From Paenibacillus radicis (ex Xue et al. 2023) (GTDB lineage Bacteria > Bacillota > Bacilli > Paenibacillales > NBRC-103111), in NCBI RefSeq assembly GCF_024722015.1, contig NZ_JANQBD010000003.1, forward strand, positions 310,001 through 374,000: a stretch of 64,000 nucleotides of DNA, read 5' to 3'. Below, in pieces: positions 9,245 to 20,786 of this stretch. A program made the translations under genes and the position numbers. Each line of letters opens with the position of its first letter. The first letter of the stretch is position 1. Under the pieces are notes generated by a model. The model was not told the origin of the DNA. It saw only the letters and a list, made by a program, of their open reading frames with translations, and did no database searches.

Positions 9245-10632
9245 ATATATTGACTCAAGTCTCGGTTTTGCACGATATCCGAAAGCTTTTCCCTCACATA
9301 CTCAGGAGTAATCATAATCTGCTCCAGCGTAATTTCAGGTGCTTCGAATGATAAATCCTCAAGCAGCTTCTCAAGGATTGTGTGCAATCGTCTTGCTCCG
9401 ATGTTATCGGTATTTTGGTTTACTTCTGCTGCAATTTTCGCAATTTCCTCTATGGCTTCATCTGAAAATTGAACCTGAATGCCCTCAGTTTCCAGCAAAG
9501 CTGTATATTGCTTAGTCAAAGCATATTTAGGCTCTTTTAGAATGAGCATAAAGTCCTGCTGAGTCAGGCTGCTTAATTCCACCCGAATTGGGAATCTTCC
9601 TTGAAGCTCAGGAATTAGGTCTGAAGGCTTTGCTATATGAAAAGCTCCTGCAGCAATAAATAAAATATAATCGGTTTTCACCGGACCGTATTTCGTAATG
9701 ACTGTTGAGCCCTCCACAATAGGCAGAATATCTCGCTGCACACCTTCACGGGATACATCGGGTCCACCTCCGCGGCCGGAGCTGCAAATCTTATCAATTT
9801 CATCTATAAAAATGATTCCCAGCTGCTCAGCTCGGAGGACGGCCTCTTCAATGACCTCATCCATATCCAGCAGCTTATGGGCTTCTTCTTGAATCAGCAC
9901 TTTACGCGCTTCTTTAACTGGAAGCTTACGTTTCTTCAATTTCTTAGGCATCAGGCTGCCAAACAACTCCTGCATATTCATGCCGGTCTGCTCGTTGCCT
10001 TGACCCGACATCATATCGAGTACAGTAGGTGTGCTGTCCTCCACCTCAATCTCGATGATCTTCTGCTCCAGCTCGCCTTTGGCCAGCTGCTCTTTAACCT
10101 CCTGACGCCGTGTCGTCAGATAAGGGTCATTCTCCTGTTCCTGCGGTTCATTGGCAGAATTGTTACCGAACAGCATTTCTAATGGATTACGTTGAGACTT
10201 CTGCTTGGAAGGTCCTGGTACAAGCAGTGCAACAATCCGTTCGTCAGCAAGCTGAGCGGCTCTATCCTTCAACTTATCCGCCCACTCCACCTTAACCATG
10301 CGGATTGAGGTTTCCACCAAATCACGCACCATAGCTTCCACATCACGGCCGACATAGCCTACTTCCGTAAACTTGGTCGCTTCAACCTTAATAAAAGGAG
10401 CATTCACCAGCTTGGCTAGCCGTCTAGCGATTTCTGTTTTTCCAACACCGGTTGGTCCAATCATTAAAATATTTTTAGGAACGATCTCATCTCGAATTGC
10501 TTCGTCCAGTTGGCTGCGGCGGTAACGATTGCGAAGCGCAACCGCTACTGACTTCTTGGCATTTTTTTGACCGATAATATATTTATCCAGCTGGGTGACA
10601 ATCTCTCTGGGTGTAAGAGCCATATGCTTCAA
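9238..10632 (-). CDS. hslU: HslU (ClpY) ATPase subunit of the HslUV protease
   Basis: 464 aa from TTG 10632 ([12 protein letters not shown]); the site GGAGGTACTCTC favours TTG over the ATG nine bases later. Walker A is GPTGVGKTE at 59-67; the Walker B region is [11 protein letters not shown]; the sensor arginine region is [17 protein letters not shown]. HslU unfolds substrates and feeds them to HslV. Its stop lies inside an intergenic repeat. It is cotranscribed with hslV, 16 bases upstream. Confidence 0.98.
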   Translation of the reverse strand: MKHMALTPREIVTQLDKYIIGQKNAKKSVAVALRNRYRRSQLDEAIRDEIVPKNILMIGPTGVGKTEIARRLAKLVNAPFIKVEATKFTEVGYVGRDVEAMVRDLVETSIRMVKVEWADKLKDRAAQLADERIVALLVPGPSKQKSQRNPLEMLFGNNSANEPQEQENDPYLTTRRQEVKEQLAKGELEQKIIEIEVEDSTPTVLDMMSGQGNEQTGMNMQELFGSLMPKKLKKRKLPVKEARKVLIQEEAHKLLDMDEVIEEAVLRAEQLGIIFIDEIDKICSSGRGGGPDVSREGVQRDILPIVEGSTVITKYGPVKTDYILFIAAGAFHIAKPSDLIPELQGRFPIRVELSSLTQQDFMLILKEPKYALTKQYTALLETEGIQVQFSDEAIEEIAKIAAEVNQNTDNIGARRLHTILEKLLEDLSFEAPEITLEQIMITPEYVREKLSDIVQNRDLSQYIL

Positions 10633-10648
10633 GAGAGTACCTCCTCAT

Positions 10649-11194
10649 TCACTCGATTTCTTCTACTATAATATTGTGATTGGTAAACACACATATTTCG
10701 GCTGCCATTGTCAAAGCCGCTTGTGCGATTTCTTTGGCACTCATATGCGATGCATAGCGATGAAGCGCTCTTCCGGCTGATAAGGCAAAGCTCCCCCCCG
10801 AACCGATAGCAAGAATTCCATCGTCGGGTTCAATTATTTCTCCATTGCCTGAAATTAGCAGCACATTGTAAGTATCCATAACTATCATCATAGCTTCCAA
10901 TCTTCTTAGAACACGATCAGACCGCCAATCCTTGGCAAGCTCTACAGCTGCACGCTGCAAATTGCCTTGATGCTCCTCAAGCTTGGCTTCGAACTTCTCA
11001 AAAAGCGTTATTGCATCTGCTACAGAGCCTGCAAAGCCTGCTATTACCTTCCCGCGGTACAGTCTTCTCACTTTTTTAGCTTGTGACTTCATTACCATAC
11101 TGTTGCCGAAAGTAACCTGGCCATCCCCTGCAATAGCACCTTTGCCCTGATGCCGAATAGCAAAAATCGTTGTTGCATGAAAAGCTTGCTCCAT
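10649..11194 (-). CDS. hslV: HslV (ClpQ) peptidase subunit
   Basis: 181 aa with a GGAGG site before ATG 11194. The sequence [20 protein letters not shown] places the catalytic Thr at position 8 after a short propeptide, as in Bacillus CodW/ClpQ, where a few residues are removed to free the nucleophile. GDGQVTFGN and [14 protein letters not shown] are family hallmarks. It forms the double-ring proteolytic core with HslU. The gene upstream of it in Bacillus, codV/xerC, is not present here. Confidence 0.97.
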   Translation of the reverse strand: MEQAFHATTIFAIRHQGKGAIAGDGQVTFGNSMVMKSQAKKVRRLYRGKVIAGFAGSVADAITLFEKFEAKLEEHQGNLQRAAVELAKDWRSDRVLRRLEAMMIVMDTYNVLLISGNGEIIEPDDGILAIGSGGSFALSAGRALHRYASHMSAKEIAQAALTMAAEICVFTNHNIIVEEIE

Positions 11195-11423
11195 TCCAAC
11201 CTACCTCCAAAGATAGTACTCCCAAAACAAAACAGTCATTCAATAGAAAAACCTCGTTCGAGACGCACTAACAGGGCAGCCGCGATGCAGAGGTTGGATT
11301 TACATGATATATGACTATTAAAGAATAAACAGCAGCGCTCCTATCAAACCATTCAACAAAGGCTCTGCTGAATACCAATAAAAGATGTTATCAAAACAAC
11401 ATTATCGTAACATAATACAGCTT
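11195..11423. repeat. Spacer where xerC/codV would be expected; holds a repeat-like segment
   Basis: The 229 bases between trmFO and hslV contain no open frame of note and no trace of a tyrosine recombinase. A segment at about 11245-11300 (AACCTCGTTCGAG... then CAGCCGCGATGCAGAGGTTGG) resembles the codY-hslU spacer at 9131-9181 (AACCTCTATCGAG... then GCGACCGCGATTCAGATG), suggesting a shared small repeat. Confidence 0.45.
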
Positions 11424-12758
11424 TTACTTACAAGTGGAATTGTATTCGTTTTGCGAAAAATTCTGAATTTTCTCAATTGCACGCAAAGCTATTTTTTCAT
11501 TTTTAAGCTTCTTGTTTTTAATTTTTTCACCTAATGGCGGGAACAATCCAAAATTCGCGTTCATCGGCTGAAAATGTTTGAAATCGGCTGTCGTTATATA
11601 ATGAGCCATACTTCCAAGAGTCGTATCCTCCGGAAATACTATGCATTCCTGACCCTTTGCAAAGCGCGCTGCGTTCAGTCCGGCAATTAAGCCTGATGCA
11701 GCTGATTCTACATAACCTTCTACACCTGTCATCTGACCTGCAAAAAACAGATTGTCCCGATTTACAAATTGATAAGTCGGTTTCAAAAGCTTGGGTGAAT
11801 TAATAAATGTATTACGATGCATAACACCATAACGAACGAATTCTGCATTTTCCAATCCTGGTATCAATGAAAAGACCCGCTTTTGTTCTCCCCATTTCAA
11901 ATGAGTTTGGAAACCTACTAAATTATATAAGGTACCTGCTGCATTGTCTTGACGAAGCTGAACCACAGCGTAAGGGAGTTCATTAGTATGGGGATTGATA
12001 AGACCTACCGGCTTCATTGGGCCGAACAGCGCCGTTTGTTTGCCCCTCTTGGACATGACTTCAATCGGCATACAGCCATCAAAATAAATTTCTTTCTCAA
12101 ATTCCTTGATGGGAGCCACTTCCGCCGATACGAGCGCATCATGGAAAATATTAAATTCTTCCTCTGTCATCGGACAATTCAAATAGGCTGCTTCTCCCTT
12201 GTCGTATCGAGAAGCTAAGTATACTTTACTCATATCTATCGAGTCTTTCTCTACGATCGGTGCCGCCGCATCATAGAAATATAAATATTCCTCTCCCATA
12301 AGCTCCTTTAGATGAGAGGAAAGTGAAGGCGAGGTTAAGGGTCCGGTAGCAACAACCGTTATGCCGTCAGGCAAAGACTCCAGCTCAGCATTCCGTACTT
12401 CTATTAAAGGATGATTTCTGAGCTTGGATGTTACTTCCGCTGAAAATCCGTCACGGTCAACAGCTAATGCGCCGCCGGCAGGTACAGCATGCTTGTCCGC
12501 GGATTGAAGAATTAATGAATTCAACATCCGCATTTCTTCTTTTAATACGCCGACAGCATTGGCTAAACCATTAGAGCGCAGTGAATTGCTGCATACCAGC
12601 TCGGCAAATTGATCGGAAATATGCGCCGGTGTCTTCTTCACCGGACGCATTTCATATAAAATTACAGGCACTCCTTGACTTGCAATTTGCCATGCAGCTT
12701 CACTGCCGGCCAAGCCTGCTCCAATTACGGTAACTTTTGATGTCTCTGACAAAATCAT
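11424..12758 (-). CDS. trmFO: tRNA (uracil-54-C5)-methyltransferase, folate/FAD-dependent TrmFO
   Basis: 444 aa. The dinucleotide-binding site is [18 protein letters not shown] at about 9-26. [23 protein letters not shown] and [19 protein letters not shown] are TrmFO hallmarks. It makes ribothymidine at T54 in tRNA using methylene-tetrahydrofolate. The ATG at 12758 is only two bases after GGAGG; the TTG at 12752 has better spacing and may be the real start. It follows topA by 14 bases. Confidence 0.97.
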   Translation of the reverse strand: MILSETSKVTVIGAGLAGSEAAWQIASQGVPVILYEMRPVKKTPAHISDQFAELVCSNSLRSNGLANAVGVLKEEMRMLNSLILQSADKHAVPAGGALAVDRDGFSAEVTSKLRNHPLIEVRNAELESLPDGITVVATGPLTSPSLSSHLKELMGEEYLYFYDAAAPIVEKDSIDMSKVYLASRYDKGEAAYLNCPMTEEEFNIFHDALVSAEVAPIKEFEKEIYFDGCMPIEVMSKRGKQTALFGPMKPVGLINPHTNELPYAVVQLRQDNAAGTLYNLVGFQTHLKWGEQKRVFSLIPGLENAEFVRYGVMHRNTFINSPKLLKPTYQFVNRDNLFFAGQMTGVEGYVESAASGLIAGLNAARFAKGQECIVFPEDTTLGSMAHYITTADFKHFQPMNANFGLFPPLGEKIKNKKLKNEKIALRAIEKIQNFSQNEYNSTCK

Positions 12759-12772
12759 TTCCTCCTGAATCT

Positions 12773-14857
12773 TTACTCTTTCTCTTGCTGTTCTTCTTTG
12801 AAATCACATTGGATGCATTGATGGAAGGTGCCGTTCTTGTTCCTCTTCTCAATCATCATAGAACCACATTTCGGACAAGGCTGCTCAACCGGCTTATCCC
12901 AGGATACAAAATCACAGCCTGGATATTGGTCGCAGCCATAAAAGATTCGTCCTTTTTTACTGCGACGCTCGATGATTTTCCCTTCCTTACAGTTCGGACA
13001 GGTAACACCGATATCTTTGACGATAGGCTTCGTGTTGCGGCAATCCGGGAAACCGGAACAGGCCAGAAACTTACCGAAACGTCCCATTTTATATACCAAA
13101 TGACGTCCGCATTTTTCGCAGATTTCATCAGATACCTCATCTTGAATCTCTATCTTTTCCATTTCTTCTTCGGCAACCTCGAGCCTTTTCTCAAAAGATT
13201 CATAGAAGGTTGCAAGTACTTTGACCCAATCCTCTTTGCCTTCCTCAACCTGGTCGAGCTCGCCCTCCATTTGCGCTGTGAACTCAACGTCAAGAATTTC
13301 AGGGAAATACTCAATCATTTGCTGGATTACCAGCTCTCCAAGCTCAGTCGGAATAAATTTCTTCTCGTCGATAGCTACATAACCGCGCTTTTGAATCGTC
13401 TCCAAGGTAGGCGCATACGTACTCGGACGGCCAATTCCCATCTCTTCCAGAGCGCGAACCAACCTTGCCTCGGTATAACGCGGCGGAGGCTGAGTGAAAT
13501 GCTGCTTGGGATCAATCTGCTTTTTCTTAACCTTCTCACCAGGCTTCATAGGCGGCAGCAGCTTATCTTCCTCTGTTGTACCATCGTCATTCCCTTCAAC
13601 ATAAACTTTCATAAAGCCAGGGAATTTCATTTTCGATCCAACTGCCCTGAATATGGAATCACCTGCTGTTATATCCACGGTCATGGTATCTAGCACTGCA
13701 GAGGACATCTGACTCGCTACAAAGCGCTCCCATACCAGCTTATACAAACGCAATTGATCGCGGCTTAAATGCTCTTTGATTTGATCTGGCTCCCGCAGCA
13801 CCGAACTGGGTCGAATCGCTTCGTGAGCATCCTGTGCATTAGCCGCTTTTTTCAGATATACCCGCGGGGTCTCGGGATAATAAGCGTCACCATACTTTTG
13901 AGTGATAAACTCTTTAGCCTCTTCCTGAGCTACCGGTGAAATCCGGGTAGAGTCGGTACGCATGTAAGTAATTAAACCTACCGTCCCTTCGCTTCCCAAA
14001 TCAATACCTTCATATAACTGCTGAGCAACGGACATCGTTTTGGATGCACGGAAGTTCAGCTTACGAGCGGCTTCCTGCTGCAGCGAGCTTGTGATGAACG
14101 GAGGCGAAGGATTGCGCTGCCGTTCCTTTTCTTTTACTTCATTAATAGTAAAGACCGCTTTTTCTACACCAGCTAATATTTCATTGACTTCCTGCTGGTT
14201 GCTAAGCTCCTTCTTCTCGCCTTTGAAGCTGTGAAACTTGGCTTCAAATTCTGTAGTTCCTGCCAGAAGCCTGGCCGTTATTGACCAGTATTCTTCGGGA
14301 ACAAACGCTTTTATTTCATTCTCGCGGTCATAAATCAATTTAACGGCTACTGACTGTACACGTCCGGCTGATAAGCCCTTTTTAACCTTTTTCCATAATA
14401 ACGGGCTTATTTTATAACCTACTAACCGGTCAAGAATACGACGCGCTTGTTGGGCGTTTACAAGATCGAGATTGATTTTACGAGGCGTTTTGAAAGCATC
14501 CTTGACAGCCTGCTTCGTTATCTCATTAAATACAACCCGACATGTCTCGGTTTCATCCAGCTCCAAATAATGAGCCAAATGCCAAGCTATTGCTTCCCCT
14601 TCGCGATCCGGGTCAGCCGCCAGATAAACTTTTTTCACTTTTTTGCGGGCATCTTTCAATTCCTTCAGTATAGAGCCTTTACCACGAATGGTTATGTATT
14701 TAGGTTCAAAATTCTTTTTTATTTCAACACCAATTTGGCTCTTCGGAAGATCGCGAATATGGCCCATCGATGCCTTGACAATAAATTTGCTGCCTAAATA
14801 CTTGCCAATGGTTTTCGCTTTTGCGGGTGACTCAACAATGACTAGAGAATCTGCCAT
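12773..14857 (-). CDS. topA: DNA topoisomerase I
   Basis: 694 aa from ATG 14857 ([22 protein letters not shown]); a 15-residue upstream extension lacks a ribosome site. The TOPRIM motif and [15 protein letters not shown] are present, and the active-site Tyr lies in [11 protein letters not shown]. Three C-terminal zinc ribbons (CEKCG, CPNCK, CPKCG) occupy about the last 110 residues. It relaxes negative supercoils. It lies downstream of dprA, a conserved pairing. Confidence 0.98.
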   Translation of the reverse strand: MADSLVIVESPAKAKTIGKYLGSKFIVKASMGHIRDLPKSQIGVEIKKNFEPKYITIRGKGSILKELKDARKKVKKVYLAADPDREGEAIAWHLAHYLELDETETCRVVFNEITKQAVKDAFKTPRKINLDLVNAQQARRILDRLVGYKISPLLWKKVKKGLSAGRVQSVAVKLIYDRENEIKAFVPEEYWSITARLLAGTTEFEAKFHSFKGEKKELSNQQEVNEILAGVEKAVFTINEVKEKERQRNPSPPFITSSLQQEAARKLNFRASKTMSVAQQLYEGIDLGSEGTVGLITYMRTDSTRISPVAQEEAKEFITQKYGDAYYPETPRVYLKKAANAQDAHEAIRPSSVLREPDQIKEHLSRDQLRLYKLVWERFVASQMSSAVLDTMTVDITAGDSIFRAVGSKMKFPGFMKVYVEGNDDGTTEEDKLLPPMKPGEKVKKKQIDPKQHFTQPPPRYTEARLVRALEEMGIGRPSTYAPTLETIQKRGYVAIDEKKFIPTELGELVIQQMIEYFPEILDVEFTAQMEGELDQVEEGKEDWVKVLATFYESFEKRLEVAEEEMEKIEIQDEVSDEICEKCGRHLVYKMGRFGKFLACSGFPDCRNTKPIVKDIGVTCPNCKEGKIIERRSKKGRIFYGCDQYPGCDFVSWDKPVEQPCPKCGSMMIEKRNKNGTFHQCIQCDFKEEQQEKE

Positions 14858-14985
14858 AGCCGTTCTTCCCCCCTCGATTATAAGATATAGTGAAATCCTC
14901 ACTTGTAGTGAGAATGAAGCTGGCTATCATATCTCATGCTGCCTTTGCTTCTACTCAATTTTCTGCAGGTTCTCACTTAAGTATT

Positions 14986-16089
14986 TCAATTTAAAGCGTA
15001 GATGGACCCAGATAACTGCTCTACTCGCTTTGTCAATAGTAAATTTAACAGAACTGCGTGCAAATGTCCAAAGGTAAATTGACTTTTGGCTAACAGCTCA
15101 TCAATAGATAGGGCTTGATTTTGCAGTAAATTTACAATAAATTGCTCATCAGTCGATAAGCCGGGCTTGATTTCCACTACACGCTTACTATATGCGGATT
15201 GAACATCCGGTATCCGATGTGTGTATTCCTCCAAAATATCTTGAACGTCGCTGACTAACTTGGCACCTTGTTTTATCAACGCTATAGTACCTTGACTTTT
15301 CGGTGAAGAGATGGGCCCCGGTACAGCAAAGACGTCACGTGATTCTTCCAAAGCCTGATCTACTGTAATTAGTGATCCGCTGCGAAGAGCGGCCTCTACT
15401 ACAAGCACACCAAGACTTAAACCTGCAATAATCCGATTCCGCTGTGGAAATAATCCTGGATGCGGTTTAGTTTGCAAAGGATATTCGCTTATAATTAAGC
15501 CTTTGTCGGCAATAAGCTGATACAGCAGCTTGTTCTCAGGAGGATAAACATGCTCAATGCTGCAGCCCAGAACGGCGATGGTGCCTCCGCTCTCCCGGAG
15601 AGCAGCTTCATGTGCGGCACTATCGATTCCTCTAGCCATTCCGCTGACAATACATAGCTGCGATGCTGACAGCGCTTCCGACAGCTGTTCAGTCGTTTTG
15701 CGCCCATAGACTGTCGGCGTTCGAGTCCCAACGACTGCAATGCACGGGCGTTTCATTAGATGCGGATTCCCCCGATAATATAAAACCCACGGCGGTTGTG
15801 CAGTCTCCTTAAGAAGAGTCGGATACTCCTCATCGAAGTAAGTAACGATACCGATTCCCTTACTATTATATCCTTCCAGCAGGATTTCCATTTTTTTAGG
15901 CGTGAGCTCATAAAGATTCCTCGCTAATTCAACTGCACGAGAAGGAGTCAAACCCAATGCCTGCCAATCAGCAGCTTGCAAATGCAACATTTCGGATAGT
16001 TCTGGAAAGTGGTTAACAATTCTTTGAATGGTTTTCCAGCCTATATTTTCAATGTGATGAAGAGCTATTAAAATGTTTGTATTGTTCAT
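14986..16089 (-). CDS. dprA: DNA-processing protein DprA (Smf)
   Basis: 367 aa. The Rossmann-like core shows VVGTRTPTVYGRKT and CIVSGMARGIDSAAHEAAL, then PLQTKPHPGLFPQRNRIIAGLS. A C-terminal winged-helix segment (about 300-367) ends LSGSIYALN. DprA loads RecA on incoming single-stranded DNA during transformation. It lies between sucD and topA, the standard Bacillales order; with comM nearby it points to natural-transformation functions. Confidence 0.97.
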   Translation of the reverse strand: MNNTNILIALHHIENIGWKTIQRIVNHFPELSEMLHLQAADWQALGLTPSRAVELARNLYELTPKKMEILLEGYNSKGIGIVTYFDEEYPTLLKETAQPPWVLYYRGNPHLMKRPCIAVVGTRTPTVYGRKTTEQLSEALSASQLCIVSGMARGIDSAAHEAALRESGGTIAVLGCSIEHVYPPENKLLYQLIADKGLIISEYPLQTKPHPGLFPQRNRIIAGLSLGVLVVEAALRSGSLITVDQALEESRDVFAVPGPISSPKSQGTIALIKQGAKLVSDVQDILEEYTHRIPDVQSAYSKRVVEIKPGLSTDEQFIVNLLQNQALSIDELLAKSQFTFGHLHAVLLNLLLTKRVEQLSGSIYALN

Positions 16090-16138
16090 TAGTATATATC
16101 ACTCCTTCATTGAGAACAACTTTTGACCGATACGAACG

Positions 16139-16180
16139 AAAAAAAGCCCTCTACTCCCTTATCAGGAATAGAAGGCTGCT
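16139..16180 (-). terminator. Intrinsic terminator of the sucCD operon
   Basis: On the minus strand AGCCTTCTAT pairs with GTAGAGGGCT (some mismatch) and TTTTTTT follows. It lies 17 bases after the sucD stop and before the dprA start. Confidence 0.85.
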
Positions 16181-16196
16181 TGCCTATCTACTTCAT

Positions 16197-17129
16197 TTAT
16201 TTTTTAGTGATACATTTGTCCAAGAGACCTTTTTCTTCCAAAACACTCACAAGAGTGGAGCCCATTTCAGAAGGTGTAGGAGCAACCTTGATACCGCAGC
16301 GTTCCAATGTAGATACTTTCTCTGCTGCTGTACCTTTACCACCGGAAATAATCGCGCCAGCATGGCCCATACGTTTGCCTGGAGGAGCTGTTTGTCCGCC
16401 AATGAAGCCTACAACCGGCTTTTTCATATTAGCAGCAATCCACTCGGCAGCTTCTTCTTCAGCAGTACCGCCGATTTCGCCGATCATAATAACCGCGTAA
16501 GTATCTGGGTCTTCATTAAACAGTGTCAAAATATCAATAAACTCAGAGCCCTTCACCGGGTCTCCACCAATACCTACAGCAGAGGATTGTCCAATGCCGC
16601 GGGTCGTCAATTGATGAACGGCTTCATAGGTCAATGTTCCGCTACGGGATACTACGCCTACATGACCAGGAGTATGGATATACCCCGGCATGATTCCGAT
16701 TTTAATTTCACCTGGTGTAATAAGACCCGGGCAGTTCGGTCCGATCAAACGAGTTTTCTTACCTTCCATGTAACGAGACACTTTAACCATATCCAGTACT
16801 GGAATGCCTTCAGTTATACAAATCGTCAGATCAAGCTCAGCATCTACTGCTTCCATAATAGCATCAGCCGCGAAAGCTGGTGGAACATAAATAACGGATA
16901 CAGTCGCACCGGTTGCTTCTTTGGCTTGTGCTACTGTGTTGAAAACCGGCAAGGAAACTACGGAGCCATTATCCAAAGTAATATCGATATTGGTTCCGCC
17001 TTTACCTGGAGTTACACCGCCAACCATTTGCGTACCGTATTCCAAACCACCCTTAGTGTGGAACATGCCCACGGAACCTGTGATCCCTTGTGTAATTACT
17101 TTTGTATCTTTATTAATTAAAATACTCAT
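16197..17129 (-). CDS. sucD: Succinyl-CoA synthetase alpha subunit
   Basis: 310 aa. It has an N-terminal CoA-binding Rossmann domain ([29 protein letters not shown]) and the phosphohistidine loop [16 protein letters not shown]. It catalyses the substrate-level phosphorylation step of the TCA cycle together with SucC. It starts 66 bases after the sucC stop. Confidence 0.98.
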   Translation of the reverse strand: MSILINKDTKVITQGITGSVGMFHTKGGLEYGTQMVGGVTPGKGGTNIDITLDNGSVVSLPVFNTVAQAKEATGATVSVIYVPPAFAADAIMEAVDAELDLTICITEGIPVLDMVKVSRYMEGKKTRLIGPNCPGLITPGEIKIGIMPGYIHTPGHVGVVSRSGTLTYEAVHQLTTRGIGQSSAVGIGGDPVKGSEFIDILTLFNEDPDTYAVIMIGEIGGTAEEEAAEWIAANMKKPVVGFIGGQTAPPGKRMGHAGAIISGGKGTAAEKVSTLERCGIKVAPTPSEMGSTLVSVLEEKGLLDKCITKK

Positions 17130-17195
17130 TTGATTTGGTCACATCCCTTGATTTTTTTCACGAAGAAGTCGTGGAGTTTAGTACAATGGTACGAA

Positions 17196-18356
17196 TTACG
17201 ATACAAGAGCAACAATCTTTTGTGCTCCATCCGCCATTGAATCGGCTGCCACAATATTTAAACCGGACTCATTCAAAATCTTCTTGCCGAGGTCAACATT
17301 CGTGCCTTCCAGACGGACAACCAAAGGACGGCTTAAGCCCACTTGTTTAGCAGCTTCAACTACTCCGTTAGCAATTACGTCACATTTCATGATGCCGCCG
17401 AAAATGTTAACGAAAATACCTTTTACAGCCTCGTCAGAAAGAATAATTTTAAAAGCCTCGGTTACTTTCTCCGCTGTAGCACCGCCCCCTACATCAAGGA
17501 AGTTGGCCGGGTCGCCACCGTAATATTTAATAATATCCATAGTTGCCATAGCAAGACCTGCGCCGTTAACCAAGCAACCGATGTTTCCATCAAGTGCGAT
17601 GTAGCTCAAATCATACTTGGAAGCTTGAATTTCCTTTGCATCTTCTTCTTCCAAATCACGAAGCTCAAGAATGTCTTTGTGACGGTACAATGCGTTGGAA
17701 TCAAAGTTCAACTTCGCATCCAAAGCCATAACATCCCCGCTGCCTGTTACAACAAGAGGATTGATTTCTGCAATGGAGCAATCTTTTTCAACAAACGCTG
17801 TATACAAGGCAATCATAAACTTAACTGCTTTATTTACTAATTCAGACGGTATGTTAATGGCATAGGCCAGCTTGCGTGCTTGGAATGCTTGCAAACCAAT
17901 CGCAGGATCGATCACTTCTTTGAAAATTTTCTCAGGAGAATGCTCAGCAACTTCCTCAATCTCCGTACCGCCTTCTTCAGACGCCATCATTACTACACGC
18001 CCTGTTCCACGGTCTACAACGACACCGATGTAGTATTCTTTCTTAATATCGCAGCCTTGTTCAATTAACAGGCGCTTTACTTCTTTACCTTCAGGACCTG
18101 TTTGGTGAGTTACAAGAACCTTACCCAAAATTTCCTGTGCGTATGTACGGACTTCGTCCAGGTTTTTGGCAATTTTAACGCCACCTGCTTTACCGCGTCC
18201 GCCTGCATGAATTTGTGCTTTAACTACAACTACGGAAGTTCCGAGCTGCTTAGCTGCCTCAACTGCTTCATCGACTGTAAAAGCAACTTTTCCTTCAGGT
18301 ACGGCAACCCCATATTGCTTTAGTACTTGTTTGCCTTGGTACTCATGGATATTCAT
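17196..18356 (-). CDS. sucC: Succinyl-CoA synthetase beta subunit
   Basis: 386 aa. The ATP-grasp fold begins [34 protein letters not shown] binds nucleotide and AEINPLVVT and [13 protein letters not shown] complete the active site. It is the first gene of sucCD, preceded by about 350 bases without a credible gene, where its promoter should lie. Confidence 0.98.
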   Translation of the reverse strand: MNIHEYQGKQVLKQYGVAVPEGKVAFTVDEAVEAAKQLGTSVVVVKAQIHAGGRGKAGGVKIAKNLDEVRTYAQEILGKVLVTHQTGPEGKEVKRLLIEQGCDIKKEYYIGVVVDRGTGRVVMMASEEGGTEIEEVAEHSPEKIFKEVIDPAIGLQAFQARKLAYAINIPSELVNKAVKFMIALYTAFVEKDCSIAEINPLVVTGSGDVMALDAKLNFDSNALYRHKDILELRDLEEEDAKEIQASKYDLSYIALDGNIGCLVNGAGLAMATMDIIKYYGGDPANFLDVGGGATAEKVTEAFKIILSDEAVKGIFVNIFGGIMKCDVIANGVVEAAKQVGLSRPLVVRLEGTNVDLGKKILNESGLNIVAADSMADGAQKIVALVS

Positions 18357-18630
18357 TTAGCAAAATCCTCCTATCAGTTATAGCTTACTATTTGAATCAG
18401 AACTTGCGGCTCGTACGCGAGTCCCGCATCAAACGAAGAATTCTTTCGCTGCAAATCATGCGGAATCCTGCTTGCTGCAGCCAGTGCAACAAAACCTTCA
18501 TAATTGTACCACTTTTCTTCGACGGTTTCCTCTTTTTTTCTTGTAAAGCTGTCATTTTTCAATCAATCTTTTTTATGCCACTGAAAAATTTCACGTATTA
18601 TATCATTCCCAAGGAAATAGAAAGCATAAC

Positions 18631-18670
18631 AAAAACGCATTCTTCTGAACAATCTTTCAGAAAAATGCGC
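18631..18670 (-). terminator. Hairpin terminator after the zinc-ribbon gene
   Basis: GCATT-TTCTGAA pairs with TTCAGAA-AATGC on the minus strand and is followed by GTTTTTGTT. It lies just downstream of the 86-aa gene that ends at 18706 and upstream of sucC, isolating the two units. Confidence 0.75.
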
Positions 18671-18705
18671 TGAATTCTCATTGGCATAGCCATCCATATT
18701 AATAA

Positions 18706-18966
18706 TCACGTATAGCTGGGATCTGTGGACGTCGTCATCCGCGGTTCTCTCTCTGCTTGCTTAATAAACCGCATTTCATTGCCCGTGAAGCTGCACACCA
18801 AGCATTGAATAATAGGTTCTGCTTCTTGAATTTGTTGAGCTTCTGTTACCTCTTGTACAGAGCCTGATAGAGCATCCTTAAGAAACCGCTGCGAGAAACT
18901 TGAAATCACACTGAATTTTACCCGGTTTGATCTACAGTTTGGACAGAAATAAGGTTTGTCCTGCAT
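18706..18966 (-). CDS. Small zinc-ribbon protein of unknown function
   Basis: 86 aa with a good AGAGGTGAT site. An N-terminal CPNC and a second CLVC about 40 residues later form a likely zinc ribbon; between them lies a conserved-looking patch (RSNRVKFSVISSFSQRFLKD). I do not recognise a named family. It diverges from comM, is followed by its own terminator and shows no sign of being a shadow of another gene. Confidence 0.7.
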   Translation of the reverse strand: MQDKPYFCPNCRSNRVKFSVISSFSQRFLKDALSGSVQEVTEAQQIQEAEPIIQCLVCSFTGNEMRFIKQAEREPRMTTSTDPSYT

Positions 18967-19134
18967 TTCTCATCACCTCTTTATCTGTATAACCAGTTTT
19001 CATCAGGTTTAACCGTTGACTCTAAAGTGAATTGCCAAAAACTGTGCTTGCATGTACAATTAAACCAAATCATAAGGCATATAAGGAAGCACCTTTGGCC
19101 ATGGATCTTATTCCAAGGAGAGGTGTTCTTTGTT

Positions 19135-20688
19135 ATGTACGGTAAAGTAATAAGTGCCTGCTTGCATGGTGTTGAAGGAAAACTGGTCGAGGTAGAAGTG
19201 GATTTAAGTAATGGTCTCCCTCAAATGAATATAGTAGGCTTGCCGGACAGCGCTGTCAAAGAATCGATGGAGCGCGTACGTGCGGCTATAAAAAACTGCG
19301 GATACACGTTTCCTTTACAGCGAATCACTGTGAATTTGGCTCCCGCTGATGTTCGCAAGGAAGGAGCTGCATTCGATTTGGCCATCGCTCTCGGTATTTT
19401 AGCCACCAGCGGGCAGCTAAAGCTGGAGCAGCCAGAGGATACTCTGATTTTGGGGGAGCTTGCGCTGGACGGCTCTGTCCGTCCGGTTCCAGGCGTTCTG
19501 TCCATGATGGCTAACGCCAAGGATAAAGGAATAGAGCGCGTCATCGTTCCACGCCACAATGCGGAAGAAGCCGCACTTATCGCAGGGATGAAGGTATCGT
19601 CATTGTCCCATATTAGCGAGCTTCAACAGGACAAGATTATTGTTAATGATACTAATATTTATCGGCATTTAATAAATCCGGACAGTAAAGCTGATGATGC
19701 CCTTTCATATAGTGAGGATTACAGCGATGTGTGCGGACAACTGCATGTTAAAAGAGCTTTGATGATATGTGCCGCAGGTATGCACAATATTATACTGTTA
19801 GGTCCTCCAGGTACTGGCAAAACAATGCTGGTTAAAAGATTGCCTACGATCCTCCCTGACATGTCCGAGCAGGAGTCGTTGGATGTGACGAAAATATACA
19901 GCGCCTCCGGAAAATTTTCCGACCGCAGCAGCTTGATTAGTAAACGCCCCTTCCGTATGCCTCACCATACGATCTCAGCTGCTGGATTAGTCGGAGGAGG
20001 CACTATTCCCAAGCCAGGTGAAATCAGCCTAGCTCATCGCGGCGTACTATTTCTTGACGAGCTCCCCGAATTCTCAAGAGCCGTGCTTGAAGTTCTTCGG
20101 CAGCCTCTTGAAGACCGGCATGTGACGATTGGACGAGCCCGTGCAGTATATAGCTTCCCAGCTCAGTTTATTATGGCTGCTTCAATGAACCCTTGTCCGT
20201 GCGGATATTTTGGTGCTGAAACTGCTTCACATCCCTGCACATGCAGCCCGTTGAAGATTGAACACTATCGTTCCAAAATTTCGGGTCCCCTGCTTGACCG
20301 GATCGATCTGCAGGTAGAGGTTCCTCGAATCGATTATGCTCAAATTCTGGAAGCTCAGCCGCAGCTGTCCTCACTGGAAATGAAAGAACAAGTGGATCGT
20401 GTGAGGCACATTCAGCTTGAACGTTATAAAAAATGTGGCATCATGTTTAACGGTGAGCTTACAGGCAAGCTTCTGAAAATACATTGCAGACTTCAAACCG
20501 ATGCTGAAATGCTGCTTCGGAAATCATTTGAAATCTTAGGATTAAGCGTGCGAGCCTATGACCGTGTCTTAAAAATAGCCCGAACGATTGCTGATATTGA
20601 AGAAAGTGTACACATAGAGTCCCCCCACATTGCCGAAGCGTTGCAATACCGGAGCCTGGATAAAAAAAACTATTCTCGTTCTTTTTAA
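19135..20688 (+). CDS. comM: YifB/ComM family Mg-chelatase-like AAA+ ATPase
   Basis: 517 aa from ATG 19135 (MYGKVISACLHGVEG); the open frame extends 36 codons upstream but without family similarity. It has an N-terminal ChlI-like domain with GLPDSAVKESMERVRAAI, Walker A GPPGTGKTML, PHHTISAAGLVGGG, Walker B GVLFLDELPEF and a C-terminal Mg-chelatase domain with LSVRAYDRVLKIARTIADI. In Gram-negatives ComM is a branch-migration helicase for transformation; the same role here is inferred. It is one of few plus-strand genes in this part. Confidence 0.95.
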   Translation: MYGKVISACLHGVEGKLVEVEVDLSNGLPQMNIVGLPDSAVKESMERVRAAIKNCGYTFPLQRITVNLAPADVRKEGAAFDLAIALGILATSGQLKLEQPEDTLILGELALDGSVRPVPGVLSMMANAKDKGIERVIVPRHNAEEAALIAGMKVSSLSHISELQQDKIIVNDTNIYRHLINPDSKADDALSYSEDYSDVCGQLHVKRALMICAAGMHNIILLGPPGTGKTMLVKRLPTILPDMSEQESLDVTKIYSASGKFSDRSSLISKRPFRMPHHTISAAGLVGGGTIPKPGEISLAHRGVLFLDELPEFSRAVLEVLRQPLEDRHVTIGRARAVYSFPAQFIMAASMNPCPCGYFGAETASHPCTCSPLKIEHYRSKISGPLLDRIDLQVEVPRIDYAQILEAQPQLSSLEMKEQVDRVRHIQLERYKKCGIMFNGELTGKLLKIHCRLQTDAEMLLRKSFEILGLSVRAYDRVLKIARTIADIEESVHIESPHIAEALQYRSLDKKNYSRSF

Positions 20689-20717
20689 TTTAAAAATTTT
20701 TATACGGGTTGAATCAA

Positions 20718-20760
20718 ACAAAAGCCTAAAGCTCAACCTTGACGGAGGAGTTTTAGGCTT
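20718..20760 (-). terminator. Terminator for the 49-aa gene (convergent with comM)
   Basis: AAGCCTAAAACTCC pairs with GAGCTTTAGGCTT on the minus strand and is followed by TTGTTTG. It lies between the convergent comM and the small gene and could act in both directions, though only the minus strand has a T-rich tail. Confidence 0.75.
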
Positions 20761-20786
20761 CTAAGTAGAAAAACTACGCTCATTTA

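Noticed and set aside
12737..13693. 318-codon plus-strand open frame
   Set aside because: It lies wholly opposite the topA C-terminal part, has no ribosome site and no family pattern; topA is certain.
16077..17120. 347-codon plus-strand open frame
   Set aside because: It mirrors sucD codon structure on the other strand; composition (many Ser, Asn, Arg, Cys, Tyr) is that of a shadow.
18374..18562. 62-codon frame upstream of sucC
   Set aside because: No ribosome site; more likely sucC promoter region.
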